From NCBI RefSeq assembly GCF_000236705.1, contig NC_016599.1, forward strand, positions 2,542,001 to 2,606,000: 64,000 nt of DNA. Direction: 5' to 3'. Both the position numbers and the translations under genes were made by a program. Positions 26,372-34,487 of this stretch are shown one piece after another. The notes beneath the pieces are model-generated. The model did not search any database, was not told the origin of the DNA, and saw nothing but the letters and a program-made list of their open reading frames with translations. Within the stretch, counting starts at the first letter, position 1. The number at the start of each line of letters is the position of its first letter. The stretch comes from Owenweeksia hongkongensis DSM 17368. GTDB lineage: Bacteria > Bacteroidota > Bacteroidia > Flavobacteriales > Schleiferiaceae.

Positions 26372-26794
26372 ATGACCAAGAAAATATATCCCTGCCTTTG
26401 GTTTGACAATAATGCACAGGAAGCAGCAGACTTTTACTGTTCCATTTTTAAGGAATCAAAAATTCTGAGTGCTAACCCTGTTGTTGTAAACTTTGAACTG
26501 AACGGGACGAAATTTATGGCCTTAAATGGCGGCCCAAAATACAAACACACTCCGGCCAGTTCTTATGTGATAGAATGTGAAAACCAGGATGAAATAGACC
26601 ATTATTGGGAAACCCTTGGGCAAGCTGGGCGCTACGATAAATGCGGCTGGCTTGCCGACAAATACGGAGTTTCATGGCAAGTGGTTCCCTCTATTTTGGG
26701 TGAGCTAATGTCCGACCCTGACAGAGCTCCAAGAGTTACTCAGGCATTTTTGAAAATGCAGAAATTTGATATTGAAACACTTTTAAAAGCATAG
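26372..26794 (+). CDS. VOC-family (PhnB/3-dmu-9_3-mt type) protein
   Basis: This 140-residue protein starts at the ATG at 26372. The in-frame ATG at 26306 is inside the previous gene and would add 22 unlike residues. It has YPCLWFDNNAQEAADFYCSI, FELNGTKFMALNGGP, and GWLADKYGVSWQVVPSILG, the signature of the PhnB-like vicinal oxygen chelate group. Despite the PhnB name, these proteins have no proven role in phosphonate use. It lies 28 bp after the first SRPBCC gene and 2 bp before the second. Confidence 0.85.
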   Translation: MTKKIYPCLWFDNNAQEAADFYCSIFKESKILSANPVVVNFELNGTKFMALNGGPKYKHTPASSYVIECENQDEIDHYWETLGQAGRYDKCGWLADKYGVSWQVVPSILGELMSDPDRAPRVTQAFLKMQKFDIETLLKA

Positions 26795-26796
26795 CT

Positions 26797-27213
26797 ATGA
26801 ATTTCGAAAAAATCACCATTGAAGCGGCAGTAAACGCCAGCCCTCAAAAGGTTTGGGATTATTACACCCAGCCCAAGCACATTACACAGTGGAACTTTGC
26901 CGACCCATCATGGTGTTGCCCAAGTGCTGAAAATGACCTTCGTGTAGGTGGAAAATACTCCGCTCGTATGGAAGCCAAAGATGGCAGTTTCGGTTTTGAT
27001 TTTGAAGCTCTGTATGATGAGCTAGAATCTCCTCACAAAATGGTATACTCGCTTACGGATGGTCGCAAAGTGGATATTACTTTTAAGGAAACTGAAAGCG
27101 GTACTCAAATAATCATCGTTTTTGATGCGGAAACCGAGAACCCAATTGAAATGCAAAAAGATGGCTGGCAGGCAATTCTCAATAATTTTAAAAAGTATGT
27201 GGAGGCTGGCTAG
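26797..27213 (+). CDS. SRPBCC (AHSA1-like) protein, second in operon
   Basis: This 138-residue SRPBCC protein has the pattern ITIEAAVNASPQKVWDYYTQ, then HITQWNFADPSWCCP and a GGKYSARMEAKDGSFGFDF strand, and ends in a C-terminal helix. It is closer to the activator of Hsp90 ATPase 1-like group used by many bacteria as small-ligand proteins. It is the last gene of the ArsR-led operon. It and the first SRPBCC protein share only the general fold, so they are not a recent duplication. Confidence 0.8.
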   Translation: MNFEKITIEAAVNASPQKVWDYYTQPKHITQWNFADPSWCCPSAENDLRVGGKYSARMEAKDGSFGFDFEALYDELESPHKMVYSLTDGRKVDITFKETESGTQIIIVFDAETENPIEMQKDGWQAILNNFKKYVEAG

Positions 27214-27323
27214 CTAGCTATAACATCCATTTAGTTAACGGCTTAGTATTATTCTAAGTCGCTTTTTTCTACACGCAAATTTTCTTGTAGATTTAAGGAG
27301 ACAAACCTTGCCTTCAGAATTTT

Positions 27324-27923
27324 ATGCTAAAAAAATACTCCTTACCTCAACTCATCTTCCTTTTAGCTTCTTGTTATTTTAGTCAGGCATATGCCCAGAT
27401 GTATGATGACTCCTTGGCGGTAGATCGCCATTTGGTAAAAATTTCTTCCAATGCCTACATGAATGCCATGCTCAAGTTTACTCAAAGAGATACCAAGGAG
27501 CCGCTTGACAAACTTGAAGAGCTTGGGCTAACTATGGATAGTGAATGTGATGAAATATGCGAGACCTACTTGGTAGAAAAGAAAAGCAAACACAAAATGC
27601 AGCTTCCTTCAGGGTTTGACCAAGGCGTAATGGGAATTGTATTTTCACCATCCAATGAGCGCTTCGTTATATACTCCTCTTATGACGGCCCCGATTACAC
27701 CAGTTATTATTTTCATAGAGCGGAAATTGTTAGCTATAACCTAAGTAATGATACAGGTCTTAAAGCTATCCATGATGAACTTGCTCACCACTTGTACAAT
27801 TGGTCAATTGAGGATCTTTTTTGGATTAACGAAAACACTGTTGCCCTTAAGGTGTATGAAGGCTCTCGTACCACCACCGGTGTAGAGGGCGGGTATAAAT
27901 ATTTTAAACTGCGGTTGATGTAA
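27324..27923 (+). CDS. hypothetical exported protein
   Basis: This 199-residue protein has a signal peptide (about 1-24, ending AYAQ); a Cys at 17 lies inside it and does not fit a lipobox. The mature part contains paired cysteines in ECDEICETY and a beta-rich C-terminal half, with GVMGIVFSPSNERFVIYSSY and DGPDYTSYYFHRAE resembling one or two propeller-like blades. I do not recognise the family. It stands alone between the SRPBCC operon and a convergent MATE gene, ending 14 bp from it. Confidence 0.5.
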   Translation: MLKKYSLPQLIFLLASCYFSQAYAQMYDDSLAVDRHLVKISSNAYMNAMLKFTQRDTKEPLDKLEELGLTMDSECDEICETYLVEKKSKHKMQLPSGFDQGVMGIVFSPSNERFVIYSSYDGPDYTSYYFHRAEIVSYNLSNDTGLKAIHDELAHHLYNWSIEDLFWINENTVALKVYEGSRTTTGVEGGYKYFKLRLM

Positions 27924-27937
27924 GGCATCTGAGTATT

Positions 27938-29299
27938 TTAATGCCTTACTGGTTTTCTCTTCTTCCAGGTTCCAGATTTGAAATAAGCGAAAGCCACAAT
28001 AGCCGCCAGTAAGTTAGAGGCGGGAAATGCCCACCAAATACCTTCATAGCTCAAAGTTGTTTTTTCGGAAAGCATCCATGCCAACGGGAAGCGAACTATC
28101 CACAAACTGAATATGGAAATCAGCATAGAAACCGTGGTCATGCCCACACCGTTAAAAGCACCATTGAGAACTTGCTGAACTCCTAAAAGGCCAAAGCTTG
28201 GCGCCATTATTTTTATAAATAATGCTCCATCACGTATCACTTGCTCATCTCCCGGCACGAAAAAGGCAATAATAGCTTCAGCAAAAAAGAAGAAAATAAG
28301 CCCTACGCTAGTAAGACCGACTAAGGCAATCATAGCACTAAGGTTCGCTACTTTTTCTGTTCGCACAATTTTTCCGGCACCGAAATTTTGGCCAACCAAA
28401 CTAGTGGTAGCCATGGCAAAGCCCAGAGCTGGCACAATTACCAAACTCAATATGCGAGCGCCCACACCATAGGCCGCCACTATTTCGCTACCATAGCCCG
28501 TTACCAGCATTACCATCACCGTCATACCCGCAGCTCGGCTCGATTGATCCAAACTGGAAGGAATACCAAGCTGAAACAGTTTTTTTATCCATTTAAAATC
28601 GGGCTTCATTTGACTGAACTTAATGCGAATGCCATACGAGCCTCTAAATAAAATCCATAGCCCCGCAACTGCCGAAAGCCCTTGCGTAATGATGCTTGCC
28701 ACAGCAGCTCCCGCAACACCTTGTCCTTCTATTGGGCCATAGCCAAAAATGAAAAGTGGGTCTAAAACCAAATTGAGAAGTACTGTGGCCAGTACAATGT
28801 ACATGGGCATAAATACTTCGCCAATCCCGCGCATAAGCGACTGAAAAACGAAAAACATAAACAAGAAGATGAACCCCCAGGATGAGACCTGAAAATAGTC
28901 CACGGAATCTTGAAACACCTCTGGCCCAGCACCCACAAACTTCATAAGTGGGCTGGCTGAAAAGTAACCTACAAAAGCCAGCAAGATGGAAATAAGAAAA
29001 ATGACCATCACCGTTTGCGATGAGCTGTAGTTTACCTTTTTCTGATTATTAGCCCCTTTGTGCTGCGCCACAATCACGGTCCCCGCCAAGGTAAGACCAC
29101 CACCTAAGGAAAGTACCAAAAACAAAATGGGAAAGCTCAAACTCACACTGGCCACCGCATTTGCACCTAAGCGGCCAAGCCAAAATGTATCTATAAGCTG
29201 ATACATGGTTTGCAGCACATTGGCCATAATAATGGGCCAAGCCAAAAAAACCAGTGATTTGAAAATACTGCCTGTAGTTAGGTCTTTCTCTTTTTTCAT
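27938..29299 (-). CDS. MATE family efflux transporter
   Basis: This 453-residue protein has about twelve membrane segments in two homologous halves. The N-terminal pattern LAWPIIMANVLQTMYQLIDTFWLGRLGANA and the VGQNFGAGK loop in the second half are typical of the NorM/DinF-like MATE superfamily. It should export drugs or cationic metabolites using a Na+ or H+ gradient. Length and topology are complete. It is a single-gene unit. Confidence 0.88.
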   Translation of the reverse strand: MKKEKDLTTGSIFKSLVFLAWPIIMANVLQTMYQLIDTFWLGRLGANAVASVSLSFPILFLVLSLGGGLTLAGTVIVAQHKGANNQKKVNYSSSQTVMVIFLISILLAFVGYFSASPLMKFVGAGPEVFQDSVDYFQVSSWGFIFLFMFFVFQSLMRGIGEVFMPMYIVLATVLLNLVLDPLFIFGYGPIEGQGVAGAAVASIITQGLSAVAGLWILFRGSYGIRIKFSQMKPDFKWIKKLFQLGIPSSLDQSSRAAGMTVMVMLVTGYGSEIVAAYGVGARILSLVIVPALGFAMATTSLVGQNFGAGKIVRTEKVANLSAMIALVGLTSVGLIFFFFAEAIIAFFVPGDEQVIRDGALFIKIMAPSFGLLGVQQVLNGAFNGVGMTTVSMLISIFSLWIVRFPLAWMLSEKTTLSYEGIWWAFPASNLLAAIVAFAYFKSGTWKKRKPVRH

Positions 29300-29423
29300 G
29301 AAGGCGCAAAAGTACGCAGTGTGGTAAGATTAAATCTAAGCTCATAGAACAATGTAATCAGCTAAGGGCTTTATCTATTAGATAATATGAAACACTTACA
29401 GTTTCTAACAAAAAATAAGAATT

Positions 29424-29951
29424 ATGGATTGGATATACTCGCCCACTGACCCCTTGCTAGAAACCATCGCTGGATCTATTATCGCTTTTGTATTGATAAT
29501 CTTGTTAACTCGAATAATTGGCTTAAGGTCTTTCGCAAAATTTACTGTGTACGATTTCGCTGTAACCATAGCCGTAGGTAGCATTATTTCTTCGGTTTTA
29601 ACATCCTCCACTTCTGTAGTCCAAGGTTTCATTGCTATAGGCGCGCTTCTAGGTTTAACTTATGTTTTCTCGGCACTTCAGAAAAAGTATAAACCCTTTG
29701 ACAATCTTATTTCCAACGATCCTGTTCTATTAATGGATGGTTCCAAAATGTTGTATGATAATTTAAAATCTGCTAAGGTTCAGGAAGGCCAAGTGGTTGC
29801 CAAACTGCGTGAAGCTAATGTTCTCAACTATGATCAGATTGTAGCTGTAGTTTTGGAATCAACTGGTGATATTTCCGTTTTGCACCGCGCTTCTTCTAAT
29901 GATGATCATTTTGAAGAGAGGCTGCTGCAAGGGGTTGTTAAGAGAAAGTAG
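29424..29951 (+). CDS. YetF/DUF421 membrane protein
   Basis: This 175-residue protein has three N-terminal membrane segments (about 14-34, 42-62 and 65-83), including TRIIGLRSFAKFTVYDFAVT and IAVGSIISSVL. A cytoplasmic YetF domain (about 90-165) follows, with VLLMDGSKMLYDNLKSAKV and the AVVLESTGDISVLHR strand. The family is widespread and is linked in some bacteria to envelope or spore functions, without an assigned activity. It is monocistronic here. Confidence 0.85.
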   Translation: MDWIYSPTDPLLETIAGSIIAFVLIILLTRIIGLRSFAKFTVYDFAVTIAVGSIISSVLTSSTSVVQGFIAIGALLGLTYVFSALQKKYKPFDNLISNDPVLLMDGSKMLYDNLKSAKVQEGQVVAKLREANVLNYDQIVAVVLESTGDISVLHRASSNDDHFEERLLQGVVKRK

Positions 29952-30010
29952 ATTAGTTAACATTTTCACTTGTGTTACCTTAGCCCTTTAAAGTCAAATA
30001 CATTTTTACC

Positions 30011-30541
30011 ATGAAAAAATTACTCTTACTTACCGCTATTGTTTTTATATCTACAGTTGCTTGCAAAAAGATAGACGAGTTGACACAGTTTGAAATGGAA
30101 TACAATGAAAGCGTTGTTATTCCTTCTTCCAGCGGCCTGAACCTTCCTTTCAATTTGTTTACCCCTGAGGTTGAATCCAACTCAGAGTCTGCGTTTGCTG
30201 TAAATGATACGCGAAAGGATCTTATCGAAGAAATACAGTTAATTGAATTGGAACTGACTGTTAGTTCACCCTCTAATTCAGATTTCAGCTTTTTAAAATC
30301 TATTGATGTTTACATATCTGCTGAGGGTTTGTCTGAGAGAAGAATTGCCTGGGGAGATAATATTCCTGAAAACAAAAGCAGCATCCAGCTAGAAACTACT
30401 GATGCGGATTTACAGGAATTCATTAAAAAAGATGAATTCAAACTAAGACTAAATACAATTACTGACGAGGCTATGAGTTCTGATCACACAATTGATGTTC
30501 ATTCAGTCTTCTTTGTAGATGCCGAAATTCTAGGTCAATAA
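30011..30541 (+). CDS. hypothetical lipoprotein
   Basis: This 176-residue protein has a lipoprotein signal (LLLLTAIVFISTVAC, Cys at about 18). The mature part is beta-rich with Ser-rich loops such as VIPSSSGLNLPF, and I do not recognise a family. It may be displayed on the outer membrane. A TACCTTAG -7-like box at 29976-29983 lies 27 bp upstream. It is convergent with the racemase operon and ends 26 bp from it. Confidence 0.5.
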   Translation: MKKLLLLTAIVFISTVACKKIDELTQFEMEYNESVVIPSSSGLNLPFNLFTPEVESNSESAFAVNDTRKDLIEEIQLIELELTVSSPSNSDFSFLKSIDVYISAEGLSERRIAWGDNIPENKSSIQLETTDADLQEFIKKDEFKLRLNTITDEAMSSDHTIDVHSVFFVDAEILGQ

Positions 30542-30566
30542 AAACTTATTGAGGATGGTGCCGTTG

Positions 30567-31637
30567 CTATATCACCCTCTTCCCAATATAACTCGAGTTA
30601 AGCAGCGTAAGCGCGCCCATATATTTTAGGTCAAAAGGAATGAGGTCTCCCACTTTGTAGCCTTGGTCATTATCATCAATGTCCAATACCAGCATATCGC
30701 TGCTAGCGCCTACAAATTCAAAAGTCTTGTCTTCAGGAATCAAGTAATCTGAATTGATGTCGAGGAGCCCAACGTCCAAAATACAGCGGTGGGTGGTACG
30801 ACCATAATCCTCTTCGTTTATCTCGTATGTTTCTCCACTAGGGTTGGCTTCCATAGTACCGATGGGCACCACTGGCTTTTCGGTAATTTCAATAATCTCA
30901 GCATACAGTCGAAGCACATCATGCTCCATTCCCTCAAAAATAGTTTGGTGTACCAAGTCGGTTCCGAAGTAAAGCGTCTCCCCCACCCTAAAGTGATTTA
31001 CACCCGCTGGCAGTTGGTGTAAATCTATCAGCGGAATTACTACAGAAGTGCCGCCCGTAACCCATGGAATTTTGCGGTTAAACTTGGCTTCTATCAATTG
31101 CTTGTATAGCGAAAGTTGAATAAACTTATCATGGCTCGGCATCACACCATGCAGGCAATTTAGATTACTACCAATTCCGGTAACCTCAATGTTTGGCAGC
31201 TCAAACACACTTTCATAAAAATCCATCAAATGGTCGCCCATCACACCTTCGCGTAAGTCGCCTAGCTCTATCATGATGATTACTTTGTGAACCTTCCCTT
31301 GTCGGCCAGCTTCTTCAGAAAGAAGTTTTATGGTATGAAATTCTGTGTTAAAACTGGCATCCGCATATTTTACAATATCACCAATAGCCCGCTTAGCAGG
31401 CGGCTTTATATACACCGTTTCTACATCAGGAGCCATCTCCTTTATCTTTCTAAGATTACTGATACGGGCATCGCAAACTTCCTTAATGCCAAGGTTGAGC
31501 ACTTCCTTAATATAAGGCTCATATCCGCACAGCATTTTGGTAACTATTGCCCACTCTATGCCATTACTTTTAAAAAGCTTATTCAGGTAATCGTAATTCG
31601 TTTTGAGTTTCTTTCTATCTAATGTTAAATAGGCCAT
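30567..31637 (-). CDS. alanine/ornithine racemase-family PLP enzyme
   Basis: This 356-residue PLP-dependent fold III protein belongs to the ornithine racemase/YhfX branch. The cofactor lysine lies in AIVTKMLCGY (about 30-39). Further family motifs are VCDARISNLRKI, the IMIELGDLREGV strand, VTGGTSV, and FRVGETLYFGTD near residue 225. Members racemise ornithine, lysine or other amino acids, or act on peptides. It is the last gene of a five-gene operon with a second racemase, an M20 hydrolase, a GNAT and a Na+ symporter, and follows the alanine-racemase-like gene by 11 bp. The substrate is probably supplied by that operon and need not be alanine. Confidence 0.75.
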   Translation of the reverse strand: MAYLTLDRKKLKTNYDYLNKLFKSNGIEWAIVTKMLCGYEPYIKEVLNLGIKEVCDARISNLRKIKEMAPDVETVYIKPPAKRAIGDIVKYADASFNTEFHTIKLLSEEAGRQGKVHKVIIMIELGDLREGVMGDHLMDFYESVFELPNIEVTGIGSNLNCLHGVMPSHDKFIQLSLYKQLIEAKFNRKIPWVTGGTSVVIPLIDLHQLPAGVNHFRVGETLYFGTDLVHQTIFEGMEHDVLRLYAEIIEITEKPVVPIGTMEANPSGETYEINEEDYGRTTHRCILDVGLLDINSDYLIPEDKTFEFVGASSDMLVLDIDDNDQGYKVGDLIPFDLKYMGALTLLNSSYIGKRVI

Positions 31638-31648
31638 TTTATGTTTTG

Positions 31649-32806
31649 TTATTCCACAATATACCTCGGTATATCATGAGGGAGTCTTGTCAAAAGTTCG
31701 TAGTTCAATTGATCGCTATAATCACTGAATGAAGATACAGAAATGCTCATTTCTCCTTGATTACCAATGAGCACCACTTCATCACCTTTCTCAGTATTAT
31801 CCACCTGCGAAACGTCCAGCAGCATCATATTCATATTTACCGTGCCAATTACCGGCACACGCACTTCGCGCACCAAAGCACGGCCTGTATTACTTAATGA
31901 ACGGCTAAAACCGTGACCATAGCCAACCGGCACTGTGGCAACTTTTATATCTGAAGTGGCCAAATAGCTGGTTCCATAGCCCACATATTCGCCCTGCTTC
32001 ACATGTTTTATATTCATCACTCTACTCTTCCAGCTTATCACCCTTTGCAGGGGATCTTCTCCTAGTATTTGAGTAGGCTTCACTTTTTCAATATACGTTT
32101 CCGTTGAAGGCCAAAAACCGTACTGCATAATTCCAATACGCACCATATCCAACCGCGATTTTGGAAAACGCACCGCAGCGGCACTGCATGCTGCATGTAA
32201 GGCTTCCGCCTGAATGTCATTTTTTTCTAAACGTTTTACACCTTTCTTAAAACGCTGAAACTGATCTTTCACTCTAAAGAAATTTGCATAGCTCTCCGCT
32301 CCTGCGTAATGTGTACAAATACCTTTTATGAATAGTACCTCAGCATTGGCTTTAATGATTTTGATCACCTCAGCCATTTGATCTTTTTCAAAGCCTGTTC
32401 GGTTCATCCCAGTTTCCAACTCTATGTGAACCCTGGCTTGAGTCTTCATTTTTCTGGCGGCAGAAATCGCTTTTTTCAGCCGATCAATATCAAAAATGAA
32501 GAATTCAATTTGATGCTCAATCGCCCACTCCAGCTCCTCATTATCAATCATGCCCATCACCATCAAAGTGGCATCGCCATTTACAGCATTGTACACCTGA
32601 TGAGCCTCGTGTGCATCAAAGGTGGAAAAATGCTTAGCGCCAAGCTCTACCGCCAAGGGAACATAAGTGTTTATTCCGTGGCCATAGGCATTGCCTTTCA
32701 CCACATGCGAAATGGTGACTCTATCTCCTATAATTTCTCGGAGGTAGTCAAAATTATTTTGCACAGCCTTTCGGCTAAGCTCAATGTAGCTGGTGTTTTC
32801 CATCAT
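31649..32806 (-). CDS. alanine racemase-like PLP enzyme
   Basis: This 385-residue fold III racemase has the PLP lysine in HVVKGNAYGHG (33-43; the usual motif has AD in place of GN) and the catalytic tyrosine in GYGTSY near residue 273. The usual C-terminal GxVSMD/GxVCMD-type segment is here GTVNMNMM. The substitutions next to the active site suggest that its substrate differs from alanine or is broader. The start overlaps the M20 hydrolase stop by 4 bp, giving tight coupling. A housekeeping Alr may exist elsewhere in the genome. Confidence 0.8.
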   Translation of the reverse strand: MMENTSYIELSRKAVQNNFDYLREIIGDRVTISHVVKGNAYGHGINTYVPLAVELGAKHFSTFDAHEAHQVYNAVNGDATLMVMGMIDNEELEWAIEHQIEFFIFDIDRLKKAISAARKMKTQARVHIELETGMNRTGFEKDQMAEVIKIIKANAEVLFIKGICTHYAGAESYANFFRVKDQFQRFKKGVKRLEKNDIQAEALHAACSAAAVRFPKSRLDMVRIGIMQYGFWPSTETYIEKVKPTQILGEDPLQRVISWKSRVMNIKHVKQGEYVGYGTSYLATSDIKVATVPVGYGHGFSRSLSNTGRALVREVRVPVIGTVNMNMMLLDVSQVDNTEKGDEVVLIGNQGEMSISVSSFSDYSDQLNYELLTRLPHDIPRYIVE

Positions 32807-33936
32807 ACTTCTTGCTGCGACAGAGCTAATATTTCAGTAAACATTTTGATTCCCGTTTCCGTAATTTCATCCGGATAGTCATAATCGGGATTGTGTAGTG
32901 CCGGACAGTTTTCGCCCGAGCCAATTCCAAACATGGCGCCTTTATACTTTTCAGTAAATAAGCCAAAATCCTCGCCCCATTTGAAAGGCGTTTCGCGATT
33001 TTCAAAGCTAAGGCTATTATTGGCGGCCGCCTGTTTTATTATTTCATAGGCTCCCTCGTCATTATCGTTGGCATGAAATATCTCCAAGTATTCTTTATCG
33101 AGTCTTAGGTTTTGCTTGGCGCAAATGTGTTCTACGGCCTCAACCAAATTTTTATCCAGCATTTGCATAACGTCATTTCGCCACGTGCGCAGGGTAAAAT
33201 GAACTTCACCATATCCCGCAGAAATGCCATAGGCTTTCTCACCCATTTCCACATGCACCATGGTAATCAATCGGAAATCATCCTTATTGATATCCTTTTC
33301 CGATAAGCTTTCGCTAAGCTGTAAAATCTCAGAAATCGCCAGTCCCGGATTGATGCCTTTTTCGGGTTCCGCAGCGTGAGAGGTTTTTCCATTGAGTTTA
33401 AAAATCACACTTTTGGCCGCAGCCGTAAAACTCGATTTTCTGCAAACCACTTTATGCAATGGATAGCCCGGCAAATTGTGGAGCGCATAGGCTTTATCCG
33501 CATCAAAGCTAAAATTGGGGTCTTCCAAAATCGCCTTCGCTCCCTTGCCATTTTCTTCAGCTGGTTGAAATACCAAACACACCTCGCCTTTCTCTGGTCT
33601 ATTCTCCGAAAGGTGATTTGCTACCCCCAACAAAATGGTAGTATGCCCATCATGACCACATTTGTGAGAAACACCTTCATTTACCGATTTGTACTCAAAG
33701 TCATTTATCTCCTGAATGGGTAAAGCGTCCATATCACCACGAAGCAGAATTTTCTTTCCGACAACTTTTCCTTTAAAGAACAGAACCAATCCTGTTTTCC
33801 CCACTTCCTGCAAGCCATCGTGATTCAGCTTTTCCAAATGCTTTTTCACGTAGCGCTGTGTCTCCACCTCTTCGGTAGAAACTTCAGGGTGTTTATGTAA
33901 ATGTCTACGTATTTGCTTTAAATCTTCTGCTGTCAT
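32803..33936 (-). CDS. M20 family amidohydrolase (N-acyl amino acid hydrolase-like)
   Basis: This 377-residue enzyme has the di-zinc ligands in RGDMDALP, HKCGHDGH, QPAEENG, the HNLPG segment and a C-terminal ALHNPDYD. The dimerisation domain includes NGKTSHAAEPEKGINP. This is the amidohydrolase subgroup (HipO/IAA-amino acid hydrolase type), which removes acyl groups from amino acids. No signal peptide is present, so it is cytoplasmic. It is followed in the operon by two racemases and preceded by a GNAT and a symporter, consistent with processing an imported N-acyl or D-configured amino acid. A REP-like element lies in the 116-bp gap upstream. Confidence 0.85.
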   Translation of the reverse strand: MTAEDLKQIRRHLHKHPEVSTEEVETQRYVKKHLEKLNHDGLQEVGKTGLVLFFKGKVVGKKILLRGDMDALPIQEINDFEYKSVNEGVSHKCGHDGHTTILLGVANHLSENRPEKGEVCLVFQPAEENGKGAKAILEDPNFSFDADKAYALHNLPGYPLHKVVCRKSSFTAAAKSVIFKLNGKTSHAAEPEKGINPGLAISEILQLSESLSEKDINKDDFRLITMVHVEMGEKAYGISAGYGEVHFTLRTWRNDVMQMLDKNLVEAVEHICAKQNLRLDKEYLEIFHANDNDEGAYEIIKQAAANNSLSFENRETPFKWGEDFGLFTEKYKGAMFGIGSGENCPALHNPDYDYPDEITETGIKMFTEILALSQQEV

Positions 33937-33950
33937 TTTCTCAAAATTAG

Positions 33951-34040
33951 ACCGCTGATTTCACGGGTTGTGCGGATTATCACCGATTAGTTTTACACTC
34001 TTTCCGCTCAAATCAGTCTCATCAGTGTTATCCGCGTGCC
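33951..34040. repeat. REP-like intergenic element with interleaved inverted repeats
   Basis: CTGATTT (33955-33961) faces AAATCAG (34010-34016), and GCGGATTATCAC (33972-33983) faces GTGTTATCCGC (34025-34035). The two pairs interleave. The wording (CCGCTGATTTCACGG, GTGTTATCCGCG) is that of dispersed short repeats common between genes in Bacteroidetes. Only one copy is in the window. Confidence 0.4.
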
Positions 34041-34052
34041 ATTTTCTATGTT

Positions 34053-34484
34053 CTATTTCCCTTTATACCGCATCTCCAGATACTTATTGGTAAAGCCCAA
34101 CTTTTCGTAAAGCTTTTTGGCAGGATTGTCCGGCTCCACATGCAACGCGATGTCACCCTTGGTTTTACTCTGCACATCTTCAATCAGCTTTCCTCCTACT
34201 CCTTGGCCACGTGTGCTATTATGTACTGCTATGTACACCAAAATATTTTCAGGGATATAGCCTTCCATTCCTGTATCATTCAGCACTACGGCACCTTTTA
34301 TGGTGTCATCTTCATGCGCTACCGTTATCGACCCTCCTTTGGTGAAAACATAATTCAAGCACTTCATTATATCGACTCTCTCGTCACCATATTGCTCTAA
34401 ATGCTCAAAGAGAAAATCGGCTACTTTATCCTTAGTGAAAGTACTATGCTCTCCATCTTTCGATTCTATTCTTGTAATATTCAT
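34053..34484 (-). CDS. GNAT family N-acetyltransferase
   Basis: This 143-residue GNAT protein has motif A, IAVHNSTRGQGVGGKLIEDV (about 85-104, with the R-x-x-G-x-G acetyl-CoA loop), followed by the HVEPDNPAKKLYEKLGF segment. It lies 3 bp after the symporter gene and 116 bp before the M20 hydrolase on the same strand. It could acetylate an amino-acid-like compound handled by the operon, the opposite step to the deacylase, but this is only inferred from position. Confidence 0.85.
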   Translation of the reverse strand: MNITRIESKDGEHSTFTKDKVADFLFEHLEQYGDERVDIMKCLNYVFTKGGSITVAHEDDTIKGAVVLNDTGMEGYIPENILVYIAVHNSTRGQGVGGKLIEDVQSKTKGDIALHVEPDNPAKKLYEKLGFTNKYLEMRYKGK

Positions 34485-34487
34485 TTC

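Noticed and set aside
26372-26794. Phosphonate-metabolism PhnB linked to the locus at 47-60 kb
   Set aside because: PhnB-like VOC proteins have no proven phosphonate role, and this one belongs to an ArsR/SRPBCC operon 20 kb away without the 17-bp dyad.
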